Part shown: positions 46,314-57,299 of the stretch, piece after piece
How the letters are laid out: each line of letters begins with the position of its first letter
Numbering within the stretch: the stretch's first letter is position 1
Assembly: GCA_036417435.1 (NCBI GenBank)
Contig: CM070903.1
Span: 85,780,001 to 85,844,000 of the forward strand
Source of the DNA: Inia geoffrensis
Taxonomy: Eukaryota; Chordata; Mammalia; Artiodactyla; Iniidae
DNA: 64,000 nucleotides
Reading direction: 5' to 3'
Notes under the pieces: generated by a model
What the model was told of the DNA's origin: nothing
Seen by the model: only the letters and a program-made list of their open reading frames with translations
The model's database searches: none
Program-made: the position numbers and the translations under genes

Positions 46314-47343
46314 AGTCATGACCCCACACTTAATCCATAGTTGAGTAACTGTAGCTGGATTTACCCTCTCACTGTATACAGATAGAAAACTGGACAAAGT
46401 ATATAAAATTATTGTTCTCAGATATTAGACAATAGGCAACATAGGAATACGATCCCTGAAAGGAGGGAAACACATGGAGTTTGCTTGATGATCACACTGG
46501 CTTCTTCCTAGGGGCACTTTATTTACATTCTATGGCACAGAAATGGGGAACTTAAAAAGTGCACAGCAGTCTCACTGAATTGAGGAGACAGAGATCAAAG
46601 TTTCAGGAGTTTGAAGCAGCTGGAATTCACAGAGCAGAGTACAGAGAAGCAAGAAGTGCGCAGAGAAAGAGCTCCAGAGATCTGTGTATGAGTCCCTTTG
46701 AGTCTGGTTGAATGACAAGCTACATATTCGTAGCATGAGAATCTATGAAGATGGACAAAGAAAAATTACTAGGGAAATATCAACTATAAGGAAGCTATAA
46801 TAGGGGCTAGGAAACATTTGAGTGGAGGCAGGCAGAGTAGAGAGATTTCCTTGAACAGCCAGGGAATTTAATAGTGATGTCAAAAGGGTTGCACCTTAAT
46901 ACTAGGGCTAAGTGGATTTACAACAATGGCTACTCTAGACCCACCCTAGAAAGCCTAAAAACAAGCCTTAAAAGGACCAGGCTTGTCTGCAAGTTACATA
47001 ACTGCCTGACAAAATAAGACTCAATACTCTTTAAAGGGAGAGAAAAAAATCCAGACACTCAACATGACAAATAAAAAAATTTGTCTAGTCATCAAACATG
47101 ACTACACATGCAAAGAAACAGGAAATGTGGCCCATAACCAGAAAAAGAATCAGTTAATAGAATTGATCTAGGAAAGACAGAGGTGAGGACATTAGCTGAC
47201 AAGGATGTTTAAAAAGCTATTATAAATACACTCAAAAACTTAAAACATGAAAATGTAAAAATAATAAGAGCAAAAGACAATGGAGAAAAGACAGTCTCTT
47301 CAATAAGTGGTGCTGGGAAAACTGGACAGCTACATGTGAAAGA

Positions 47344-48022
47344 ATGAAATTAGAATGTTCTCTAACACCATATACAAAAATAAACTCAAAATGGATTAAA
47401 GACCTAAATGTAAGACCAGATACTATAAAACTCCTAGAGGAAAACACAGGCAGAACACTCTTTGACATAAATCGCAGCAAAATTTTTTTGGATATGTCTC
47501 CTAGAGTAATGGAGATAAAAACAAAAATAAACAAATGGGACCGAATTAAACTTAAAAGCTTTTGCACAGCAAAGGAAACTATCAAGAGAACAAAAAGACA
47601 ACCTATGGACTGGGAGAAAATATTTGCAAATGATGCGATAGACAAGGGATTAATTTCCAGAATATACAAACAGCTCATACAGCTTAATATAAAAAAAACC
47701 CAACCATCCAATAAAAAAAATGGGCAGAAGACCTAAACAGACATTTCTCCAAAGAAGACATACAGACAGCCAACAGACACATGAAAAGATGCTCAACATC
47801 ACTAATATTAGAGAAATGCAAATCAAAACTACAGTGAGGTATCACCTCACACCAGCCAGAATGGCCATCATTATAAAAAGTCTACAAATAACAAATGCTG
47901 GAGAGGATGTGGAGAAAAAGGAGCCCTCCTACACTGTTCGTGGGAATGTAAATTGGTTACAGCCACTATCGAAAACAGTATGGAGGTTCCTTAAAAAAAT
48001 TAAAAATAGAGTTACCATATGA
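47344..48022 (+). pseudogene. L1 ORF2 C-terminal remnant
   Basis: Codes for part of the region after the RT domain. The first frame, 47344-47736, has '[18 protein letters not shown]' and '[18 protein letters not shown]'. A frameshift near 47720 leads to the second frame, to 48022, with '[18 protein letters not shown]'. The cysteine-rich motif, CWRGCGEKG in better copies such as 17613-18371, is garbled here ('[11 protein letters not shown]'), so both cysteines are lost. No N-terminal endonuclease or RT catalytic part is present. Confidence 0.82.
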
Positions 48023-48348
48023 TCCTGCAATTCTACTCCTGGGCATACATTTGCAGAAAACTCTAACTCAAAAAGATGTATTCACTCCAATGTTCACAGC
48101 AGCACTATTTACAATAGCCAAGATATAGAAGCAACCTAAGTGTCCATCCACAGATGAATGGATAAAGATGTGATATACATACACAATGGAATGTTACTCA
48201 GCCATAAAAAAATGAAATAATGCCATTTGTAGCAACATGGATGGACCTAGAGATTATCATATTAAGTGAAGTAAATCAGACAGAGAAAGACAAATATCAT
48301 ATGATATCACTTACATGTGGAATCTAAACGAATGAGACAAATGAACTT

Positions 48349-48462
48349 TTTTGGCCTCACTGTATGGCATGTGGGATCTTAGTTTCCCAACCAGGGATTG
48401 AACCTACCCCCTGCAGTGGAAGCATGGAGTCTTACCCACTGGACTGCCAGGGAAGTTCTGAT
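48349..48462 (-). mobile_element. Short CHR-related SINE in L1 3'UTR
   Basis: 'ttggcctcactgtatggcat', 'ccagggattgaacctacccc' and 'ccactggactgccagggaag'. The TSD 'acaaatgaactt' is exact at 48337-48348 and 48463-48474. It is only 114 bp and opposite in orientation to its host L1. Confidence 0.88.
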
Positions 48463-48739
48463 ACAAATGAACTTATTTACAACACAGAAATAGACTCACA
48501 GACATAGAGAATATACTTATTGTTACTAAAGGGCGAAGGTGGGGGAGAGATAAATTAGGAGTTTGGGACTAACATATACACACTACTATATATAAAATAG
48601 ATAAACAACAAGGACTTATATATGTATGTCTGAATCACTTTGTTGTACACCTGAAGCTAACACAACATTGCAAATTAACTATACGTCAATAAAAAAAAAT
48701 TGGTTTAAAAAAAGAATAAATGCATCAACTATAAAATTG

Positions 48740-48978
48740 AAAAAAAAGAATATATTGTACAACAGGGGGAATATAGACAATATTTTTTAATAACTATAAA
48801 TGAAGTGTACACTTTGTTATACAGCAGAAACTAACACAACAATGTAAAGCAATTATACTCCAGTAAAGATGCTAAGAAAAAACTATAAATGAAGTGTAAC
48901 CTTTAAAAAATTGTAAATCACTATATTGCAAACCTGTAACATATAATATTTTATAGCAACTATACTTCAATTTAAAAA
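48740..48978 (+). mobile_element. Older L1 3' end, split by an L1 tip
   Basis: 'tattgtacaacagggggaat', 'tttaataactataaatgaag', 'ttgtaaatcactatattgca' and 'caactatacttcaattt' with an A-run form an older L1 3' end on the plus strand. It is interrupted at 48810-48880. Confidence 0.75.
48810..48880 (+). mobile_element. 71-bp L1 3' tip insertion
   Basis: 'cactttgttatacagcagaa', 'actaacacaacaatgtaaag' and 'ttatactccagtaaagatgc' plus a short A-tail is only the last part of an L1. The 18-bp TSD 'aactataaatgaagtgta' is exact at 48792-48809 and 48881-48898, so it is a genuine and fairly recent insertion. Confidence 0.93.
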
Positions 48979-48979
48979 A

Positions 48980-50266
48980 ATAATAAAACTCTTAGAGGAA
49001 AACATAAGAAGAACACTCTGACATAAATCACAGCAAGATCCTTTTTGACCCACCTCCTAGAGAAATGGAAATAAAAACAAAAATAAACAAATGCGACCTA
49101 ATGAAACTTAATAGCTTTTGCACAGCAAAGGAAACCATAAACAAGACAAAAAGACAACCCTCAGAATGGGAGAAAATATTTGCAAGCAAAGCAATTGACA
49201 AAGGATTAATCTCCAAAATATACAAGCAGCTCAAAATCAAAAAAACAAAAAACCCAATCCAAAAACGGGCAGAAGGCCTAAATAGACATTTCTCCAAAGA
49301 AGATATACAGATTGCCAACAAACACATGAAAGGATGTTCAACATCACTAACCATTAGAGAAATGCAAATCAAAACTACAGTGAGGTATTACCTCACACCA
49401 GTCAGAACAGCCATCATCAAAAAATCTACAAACAATAAATGCTGGAGAGGGTGTGGAGAAAAGGGAACTCTCTTTACTGTTGGTGGGAATGTAAATTGAT
49501 ACAGCCACTATGGAGAACAATATGGAGGTTCCTTAAAGAACTACAAATAGAACTACCATATGACCCAGCAAGCCCACTACTGGGCATACACCCTGAGAAA
49601 ACCATAATTCAAAAAGAGTCATGTATCACAATGTTCATTGCAGCTCTATTTACAATAGCCAGGACATGGAAGCAACCTGAGTGTCCATCGACAGATGAAT
49701 GAATAAAGAAGATGTGGCACATATATACAATGGAATACTACTCAGCCATAAAAAGAAACAAAATTGAGTTATTTGTAGTGAGGTGGATGGACCTAGAGTC
49801 TGTCATACAGAGTGAAATAAGTCAGAAAGAGAAAAACAAATACCGTATGCTAATATATATATGGAATCTAAAAAAAAAAAAAATTGTTCTGATGAATCTA
49901 GGGGCAGGGTAAGAATAAAGACGCAGACATAGGGAATGGACTTGAGGACACAGGAAGGGGGAAGGGTAAGCTGGGACGAAGTGAGAGAGTGGCATGGACT
50001 TATATATACTACCAAACGAAAAACAGATAGCTAGTGGGAAGCAGCCTCATAGCATAGCATGCGGAGATCAGCCGCATAGCATAGCATAGGGAGATCAGCT
50101 CGGTGCTTTGTGACCACCTAGAGGGGTGGGATAGGGAAGGTGGGAGGGAGACTCAAGAGGGAGGGGATATGGGGATATATGTATACATATAGCTGATTCA
50201 CTTTGTTATACAGCAGAAACTAACACAACATTGTAAAGCAATTATACTCCAATAAAGATGTTAAAC
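48980..50266 (+). mobile_element. 5'-truncated young L1 (ORF2 end and 3'UTR)
   Basis: It starts inside ORF2 ('ataaaactcttagaggaaaa') and ends with the young-type 3'UTR ('gctagtgggaagcagcc', 'actccaataaagatgttaaa'). It is about 1.29 kb. The A-tail has become or been replaced by a (TA)n run. A small duplication lies at 50042-50099. No clear TSD was found. Confidence 0.87.
49065..49912 (+). pseudogene. L1 ORF2 C-terminal remnant, better preserved
   Basis: Codes for the ORF2p C-terminal part. The frame at 49065-49499 has '[19 protein letters not shown]' and the cysteine-rich '[10 protein letters not shown]' near its end. A frameshift near 49440-49500 leads to '[19 protein letters not shown]' and '[16 protein letters not shown]'-like sequence up to 49702. 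A third segment, 49712-49912, has 'MWHIYTMEYYSAIKRNKIE', the usual end of L1 ORF2. The endonuclease and RT domains are absent, so it cannot act. Confidence 0.85.
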
Positions 50267-50292
50267 GTATATATATATATATATATATATAA
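50267..50292. repeat. (TA)n microsatellite at L1 3' end
   Basis: Alternating TA, about 12 units, directly after 'ttaaacg' at the L1 end. It probably grew from the L1 tail. Confidence 0.9.
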
Positions 50293-53205
50293 AGAATACA
50301 TTATTTTCTAAGTATTCATCTTTATGAGATCCATTTTTTCTATTTTGATTATCCTATGTAACCTACTGGATGGCAAATTTTATAAATGTTTTATGAGTAC
50401 TTTAAAAGAAGACTAATCTAGAAAAACTGATCAAGAAAATCAAAAGGTAGAGGTACAAATTAAAACAATACTAAGGTCAAAAGAGATATAATTACAGAGA
50501 TTTAAAGAAACCTTGTGACTAATACAAAAGCTTTAAATCAATAACTTTGAAATTTTAAATGAAGTGAGTGATTTTTTAGAAAAATGTAAATTACCAGAAT
50601 TGACTCAAGTATAAATGGAAAATTAAGTAATTCAGTAACTCTTAAAGACATTGAATTGGTAATAAATTATCTCTAATCTCCAACCTTCCATGTGCACTTA
50701 ATCCCAAATTCACTAGGGTTTGATAAGCTTCCTAAAGCTTCATCAAACATTCAATGAGAAGATCTGGTTAGCCATTACACTACCATAGAAATTTCTGGGT
50801 TATACTTGGTGAACAATGTACATAATAAAATAGGTCACTGGAGGTGAAGAACTTAGGAGCTGCTACACTATCAACACCAAATTCCCAGGTCTCCTGTATT
50901 TCCTAGTGCATTCACGCATTCTTCCCCATTTCTTTGATAAAATCTTCTCTAACATCCTCTAAAACACATTCCATCATAAATGACTGTTAATATGAACTAC
51001 TACCACTGAGTAGATGGGGATAATCTTTAAACAACAAAATGTTAAGCATCACTTTAAAGGGGAATATCTTTGACTAGGGACTCCTCTGGATCCCAGTAAT
51101 CAGTGTTGATTCCCCTTCAATGTGAGAATAAGCTGGTTAACCAAAAATAAAATAAAATAAAATCAGAGGTTAAAAATATTAACTATGTGTCCATTTATTA
51201 GGCATTTTTTTTCTAATCATTGAAAAAATGATTAGCACATTAATTTCCAAAATTAAGTGTTAGGTTTTGAAGTTCTTGGAGACATACAGCAAAACCCATT
51301 TTGGAATCAATATGCTGATCTCCACTTCTAAGTATTCATATCATTATATTTGGATAGTAAAAATTACTCTGGCAGCATGGCCAGAGTGTGTCTCCTGGTT
51401 GCTTCATACAATACTTTGGGTACCTTATACAATGAAGTGGTATCATGACGGTTTGGTATCATGGTAAAAATGGGATTAAGAAAAATCACCATGAATGTAA
51501 CGGAGCTCTTATGGATTATTAAAAAAGAAAGGAGATACTCTCCTTCCCACATTTTCCTTGGTGTAATATTGATAACCTCCTGATTTCCAGTTGTACGAAA
51601 ATTGGGAAATGTGGAATTGGAAAGCATAAAATCTGTAATTTCTAGAGGTATACTTTTGATTGTGTTTGGTCTGAACTGAAAGCAAAGAGTGTATATTGAA
51701 TCACTCAAAAGAAACTGGAAATTGCATACTTCAAGCACACCTTTCAATGGTCTACTTCTGTCATTACAGTATTAACAAAAGGCTCTATGGATGCCGGCAG
51801 GCGTATCTACCTAGTTTCTTGGGAAGAAAATCTAAAATGAAAAGACTCAACAAAAGACTATAAGATGGAAGGAGATTGTTGTGAAGGAGATGTCCTGGAT
51901 TTCCTTTTTTTTTACCTGTTACCAAGGAGCCCAGAACCTAGCTTACACAAAATCTTTCCTGGATATTTTGCTGCTAATAACCCTAATTACAAATGAGGTA
52001 AGACATGCAAATCTATCTTTTTGACATTATGTACATTCAGGGAGCATGTAAGCTCAAATTGAAAATGAAATGCTGTGACTAGATAAAACAAATAAAGCAT
52101 ATATTTTTTGGTTATGGATATGCATGATGAAGGTAAAAATAAAATGAACAGGTCACCTAAAGTGGAATAGATGAAAGAATACTTTAGAGTTCATAAGAAG
52201 TTTTCCTTGCAAAAAGATCAAACAATAGTTGAAAGTATAAAAGCTGTATTGTGGTAAAACTTCTATTCTAAAATTCTTTAGCTATTCCATTTAAAAACAC
52301 ACATTAGCTGTTAGGTTAGCATCAAATATGGAAATGTCAAAATGACCATGGTCTCAGTAAGGATGAAAGGAAAAACAGGGACTTGTTGTAAAAACACATC
52401 GTTAGCTATATTTGCACCTCTGGTTCATTGACCTTGAGAATATAGATCTTTTTTCTTTACCTTCACAGACAGTTCCACCCTCTGGGAAAAAGAATCCCTA
52501 ATGTTTGGCTAGGTGTGCCTGGGAGTTTTTCTTTGAAGACATTATGTTCCATTGTCATGAGGTCTTAATTGGATCTATCTCACTCATTCTCAGATCCTGG
52601 ACATCTTTTAAAAAGTAGATTTCCTTTTAAACAACAGTATCATAAAACATCCACAACAAAAACAAACATATAAAGCAAGACTCATTTTTAAGATTTTAGT
52701 AACTATGGTTTAATTTTTCAGAAATCATCTAATTGCTTTTTCTTTACTTCAAGGAGACAGGTAGGAAAATCAACCAACTTACACTGATTTGAATAAACCA
52801 AGAATTTGTTTCTCTCTGCTGCTTTATTTAGATCTAAAAGGACATGAAGTGAGTATATATCTTGGAGAAATTATGTTGGATTATATGTTCCAAAGACTTC
52901 TGGTTTATTACTGACAATACATTCAGGTTTGAAATTTTCTTCTCTTTGGGCCCCACTCTCACCTCTGACCTGTGTTGGGCATCTGGGGTGGGAAATTAAC
53001 CTATGCTTCTCCTCTGAATACATCTTTATATTTGTGTTAATCAAAATATTAATTTATTTGGTATAAGTTTCTTGATGGGGAGTTCTGCATTTATTTTCTA
53101 AAACTGTGTATTTTCAGTGACTTTAAAAAATGAGCTACAGATACTGATATCTTGATATACTGCAATGGCAAATGCATCTTGCATTCCCTCTTGTACTTCC
53201 TTACT
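50293..53205. other. Unclassified, repeat-poor 2.9 kb
   Basis: No recognisable young transposon. A (AAAAT)n-like run lies near 51147-51168. The longest frame (minus strand, 51747-51364, 127 codons) resembles nothing I know and has no supporting splice or start signals. Confidence 0.4.
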
Positions 53206-53213
53206 CCTTCTAT

Positions 53214-53425
53214 TTTTTTTTTTTTTTTTTTTCTCGGTATGCGGGCCTCTCACTGTTGCGGCCTCTCCCGTAGCAGAGCACAGGCTCCAGACGCGCAGGC
53301 TCAGCGGCCATGGCTCACGGGCCCAGCCGCTTTGCGGCATATGGGATCTTCCAGGACCAGGGCACGAATCCGTGTCCCCTGCATTGGCAGGTGGACTCTC
53401 TACCACTGCGCCACCAAGGAAGCCC
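53214..53425 (-). mobile_element. Young CHR SINE (of a SINE pair)
   Basis: A T-run, 'ctcggtatgcgggcctctc' and the end 'ccaccaaggaagccc'. The TSD 'ccttctat' is at 53206-53213 and 53426-53433. It inserted into the left TSD of the long SINE that follows. Confidence 0.93.
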
Positions 53426-53436
53426 CCTTCTATGTT

Positions 53437-53762
53437 TTTTTTTTAAATAAATTTATTTATTTTTGGCTGCATTGGGTCTTCATTGCTGTGTGCAGGCTTT
53501 CTATAGTTGCGGCACGTGGGCTTCTCATTGTGGTGGCTTCTCTTGCTGTGAAGCATGGGGTCTAGGTGTGCGGGCTTCAGTAGGTGTGGCATGAGGGCTC
53601 AGCCGTTGTGGCTCCTGGGCTCTAGAGTGCTGGCTCAGTAATTGTGGCACACGGGCTTAGTTACTCCATGGCATGTGGGATCTTCCCGGACCAGGGCTCG
53701 AACCCGTGTCCCCTGCATTGGCAGGCAGATTCTTAACCACTGTGCCACCAGGGAAGCCCCAC
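53437..53762 (-). mobile_element. Long CHR-type SINE (of a SINE pair)
   Basis: In reverse: T/A tail, 'ggctgcattgggtcttcatt', 'tgtgcaggctttctatagtt', 'agttactccatggcatgtgg' and the head 'ccaccagggaagcccc'. The TSD 'cccttctatgtt' is exact at 53425-53436 and 53763-53774. It is the same long subtype as 3378-3690 and 5795-6142. Confidence 0.93.
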
Positions 53763-53774
53763 CCCTTCTATGTT

Positions 53775-54241
53775 GATTTTGTTCTTCAACAACAAATGAA
53801 ACAAGCTCATAAATTAACACCATCAATTTAATTTCTTCCCTGTCCCCTCTCCACTTGTCTACTATTTTTACTCATCAGAAGTGATAAGAAACACAAGATT
53901 TCAAAAAGGCATTTTAATGTAGCAGTAATTTATTCACAACTCAGACTCTGGGTTCTTTTATTTTAAAATGTAAAACTCACCATCTGAAACATGCACTGTA
54001 TATCAGACATGTCACTTCCTTAAGTTGTGTTCTAAGAAAACCTATGCTTGTTTTAATTGGCCCTCTCTTCTCTGACTGATTTGAAGGTTGCTATACATAC
54101 CGATGATGAAGTGACATGACAAGAGTTTTCTAGGAATGTTGTTGCTGTTCGTGTATGGAACAGATTATTCTAGGGCAATTTTAAAGGATGCTGAGTGAAA
54201 ATAAGAAAAAGAAATGAAATAATTTAGGAATAAAACAACCA
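53775..54241. other. Unclassified non-coding sequence
   Basis: Nothing recognised. Confidence 0.4.
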
Positions 54242-54431
54242 TTTATTGAGTACTTACTTTGTACAAGATGCTTTATATACATTTTTTCATTTAACTCTAA
54301 CAATGACCTTATAAAATATGTATTATTACCTTCTTTCATAGCTCAAGAATCAGAGGCACAGAGAGGTTGAATAACATATAAGACAGAAGAGCTGGGGTTC
54401 AAACCCAGGTATATCTGACTCTGGAGCTCAC
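54242..54431 (-). repeat. MIR SINE
   Basis: 'attgagtacttactttgtac', 'atttaactctaacaatgacc', 'aatcagaggcacagagaggt' and 'gttcaaacccaggtatatct' are MIR in reverse. Its right end abuts L1 sequence at 54432. Confidence 0.85.
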
Positions 54432-56422
54432 AGTATAGAAATGCAAGATTTCTGTGTATTAATTTTGTATCCTGCAACTTTACCAAATTTATTGATGATC
54501 TCTAGTAGTTTTCCAGTAGTATCTTTAGGATTCTCTATGTATAGTAACATGTCATTTGCAAACAATGACAGTTTTACTTCTACTTTTCCAATTTGAATTC
54601 TTTTTATTTCCTTTTCTTCTCTGATTGCTGTGGCTAGGCCTTCCAAAACTATGTTGAATAAAAGTGGTGAGAGTAGACATCCTTGTCTTGTTCCTGATCT
54701 TAAAGGAAATGCTTTCAGCTTTTCACCACTGAGTATGATGTTAGCTGTAGGTTTGTCATATATGGCCTTTATTACATTGAGGTGTGTTCCCTCTACGCCC
54801 ACTTTCTGGAGAGTTTTATTTATTTATTTATTTATTTTACCATAAATGGGTGTTGAATTTTGTCAAAAGCTTTTTCTGCATCTATTGAGATGATCATATG
54901 GTTTTTATACTTCAATTTGCTGATGTGGTATATCACAATGATTGATTTGTGGATATTGAAAAATCCTTTCCTCCCTGGGGTAAATCCCACTTGATCATGG
55001 TGTATGATCCATTTAATGTATCGTTGGATTAGGATTGCTAGTATTTTACTGAGGTTTTTGCGTCTATGATCGTTGGTGATACTGGCCTATAATTTTTTTG
55101 TGTGTGTGTGGTATCTTTGTCTGGTTTTGGTATCAGGGTGATGATGGCCTCATAGAATGAGTTTGGGAGTAGTCCTTCTTCTGAAATTTTTTGGAATAGT
55201 TTGAGAAGGACAGGTGTTAACTCTTCTCTAAATGTTTGATAGAAGTTACCTGTGAAACCATCTGGTCTTGCACTTTTGTTTGATGGGAGTTTTTAAGTCA
55301 CAGTTTCAATTTCAGTACTTGTGATTGGTCTGTTCATATTTTCTTTTTCTTCCTGGTTCAGTCTTGGGATATTGTACCTTTCTAAGAATTTGTCCATTTC
55401 TTCCAGGTTGTTCATTTTATTGTCATATAGTTGCTTGTAGTAGTCTCTTAGGATGCTTTGTATTTCTGTGGTATCTGTTGTAACTTCTCCTTTTCATTTC
55501 TAATTTTATTGGTTTGAAACCTCTCCCTTTTTTTCTTGATGAGCCTTGCTAACAGCTTGTCAATTTTGTTTATCTTTTCAAAGAACCAGCTTTTAGTTTC
55601 ATTGATCTTTTCTATTGTTTTCTTGGTCTCTATGCCATTTATTTCTGCTCTGATCTTTATGATTTCTTTCCTTCTGCTAACTATAGGTTTTGTTTGTTCT
55701 TCTTTGTCTAGTTGCTTTAGGTGTAAGGTCCTAGGTTGTTTGTGATTTTTCTTGCTTCCTGAGTTAAGATTGTATTGCTATGACCTTCCCACTTAGAACT
55801 GCTTTTGCTGCATCCCATAGGTTTTGGATCATGGGGCTTTCATTTTCATTTGCCTCTAGGTATTTTTTTATTTCCTCTTTGATTTCTTCAGTGATCCACT
55901 GGTTGTATATTTTTTAGGCTCCATGTGTTTGTGTTTTTTAGTTTTTTTTCTCATAGTTGATTTCTAAACTTATAGTGTTATGGTCAGAAAATATGCTTGA
56001 TATGATTTCAATTTTCTTAAATTTAATGAGGCTCGATTTGTGGCCCAGCATGTGCTCAATCCTGGAGATTGTTCCATGTGCACTTGAGAAGAATGTGTAT
56101 CCTGCTGCTTTTGTATGGAATGCTCTATAAATATCAGTTAAGTCCATCTGGTCTAATGTGTCATTTAAGGCCTGTGTTTCCTTATGAATTTTCTGTCTGG
56201 ATGACCTGTCTACTGGTGAAAGTGGGGTGCTAAAGTCCCCCACTATTACTGTGCTACTATCAATTTCTCCCTTTATGGCTGTTGGTATTTGTCTTATATA
56301 TTGAGGTGCTCCTATGTTGGGTGCATATATATTTACAATTATTATATCTTCTTCTTGGACTACTCCCTTGAACATTACATAGTATCCTTCTTTGTCTCTT
56401 GTAACAGTCTTTATTTTAATGT

Positions 56423-56459
<37 letters not shown>

Positions 56460-56899
56460 GGTACGCGGGCCTCTCACCGCTGTGGCCTCTCCCGTTGCGG
56501 AGCACAGGCTCCGGACGCACAGGCTCAGCGGCCATAGCTCACGGGCCCAGCTGCTCCGCGGCACGTGGGATCTTCCCGGACCGGGGCACGAACCCGTGTC
56601 CCGTGCATCGGCAGGCGGACGCTCAACCACTGCGCCACCGGGGAAACCCTAATGTCCATTTTGTCTGATATGAATACTGCTACTTCAGCTTTCTTTTGAT
56701 TTCCATTTTCATGGAATACCTTTTTCCATCCCTTCACTTTCAGTCTGTATGTGTCCCTAGATCTGAAGTGGCTCTCTTGTACAGAGTATATATACAGGTC
56801 TTGTTTTCGTATCCATTCAGCCAGTCTAAGTCTTTTGGTTGGAGCATTTAATTCATTTACGTTTAAGGTAATTATTGATATGTATATTCTTCTTGTCAT
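54432..56899 (-). pseudogene. L1 ORF2 pseudogene, no C-terminus, RT motif mutated
   Basis: The start is at 56899 with 'LNVNELNAPTKR'. The endonuclease region continues after the SINE (56430-56649) with 'VGDFSTPLSP' and 'SDHNT'. The RT region at 54802-54432 has '[15 protein letters not shown]' and then FAND at 54551-54562 where active L1s have FADD. One of the two catalytic aspartates is therefore replaced by asparagine. Frames are broken in several places between about 55900 and 54810. The thumb and cysteine-rich C-terminus are missing. It is non-functional in at least three independent ways. Confidence 0.9.
56430..56649 (-). mobile_element. Young CHR SINE inside L1 endonuclease region
   Basis: A T-run of more than 25 bases, 'gcggtacgcgggcctctcac' and the end 'ccaccggggaaaccc'. 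The TSD 'taatgtccatttt' is exact at 56417-56429 and 56650-56662. The long pure tail suggests a very recent insertion. Confidence 0.96.
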
Positions 56900-57299
56900 T
56901 TCGTTAATTGTTTGGGGTTTGTTTTTGTTCCCTTCCTCTTTTGTTCTCTTTTCTTGTGATCTGATGACTAACTTTAGTGTTATGTTTGGATTCTTTTTTC
57001 TTTTTGTGTGTGTATCAAATGTAGATTTTCAGTTTGTGGTTACCATGAGGTTTTGATATAGCAGTCTGCATATAAACAAGATTGTTTTAAGTTGCTGGTC
57101 TTTTAATTTCATACGCATTTCCAATAGCCTGCATTTGTGCTCTCCTCACTATTGTTGGTTTTGATATCATATTTGTGTGTGGATGATTTCCTACCTTTAT
57201 TGTATGTTTGCCTTTACTGGTGAGCTTTTCCATTAGGAATTTTCCTGTTTCTAGTTGTGGCTTTCTTTCTCTTTCTTTTTTCTGCTTACAGAAGTTCCT

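Larger units (their letters stand above)
44945..47262 (+). mobile_element. Old HAL1/L1M-like 5'UTR-ORF1 sequence
   Basis: Several phrases fit the 5'UTR/ORF1 part of old L1M or HAL1: 'agatttccagtcaggatggc' near 44970, 'gttaaagagataagtgaaa' near 45990, 'gcaaagaaacaggaaatgtg' near 47110 and 'agctattataaatacactca' near 47215. A MIR (45640-45835) and a young L1 tip (46122-46313) lie within. More than one old copy may be present. There are no open frames. Boundaries are approximate. Confidence 0.45.
47263..48695 (+). mobile_element. 5'-truncated L1 (ORF2 end and 3'UTR)
   Basis: The plus-strand L1 begins inside ORF2 ('gacaatggagaaaagacagt', 'ttcaataagtggtgctggga') and runs to its 3' end ('gttgtacacctgaagctaac', 'atacgtcaat', A-run). 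It is about 1.43 kb including a short SINE at 48349-48462. No certain TSD was found. It is the first of four L1 3' ends in a row on this strand. Confidence 0.85.

Noticed and set aside
47232..47711. 159-codon minus-strand frame with several hydrophobic segments, like a membrane protein
   Set aside because: It is the exact antisense of the L1 ORF2 remnant at 47344-47736. The hydrophobic look is a by-product of Lys/Asn/Ile-rich sense codons.
54432..54845. TSD linking 54432 and 59310 for the L1
   Set aside because: The flanks ('gagctcacag' and 'gagcttgagcag') are only vaguely alike. The similarity is no better than chance, so the L1 is treated as deleted at its 3' side.
55938..56630. 230-codon frame on the minus strand as a possible intact gene
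   Set aside because: The first part is the SINE at 56430-56649 and the rest is the L1 endonuclease region. It is an inserted, broken ORF2.
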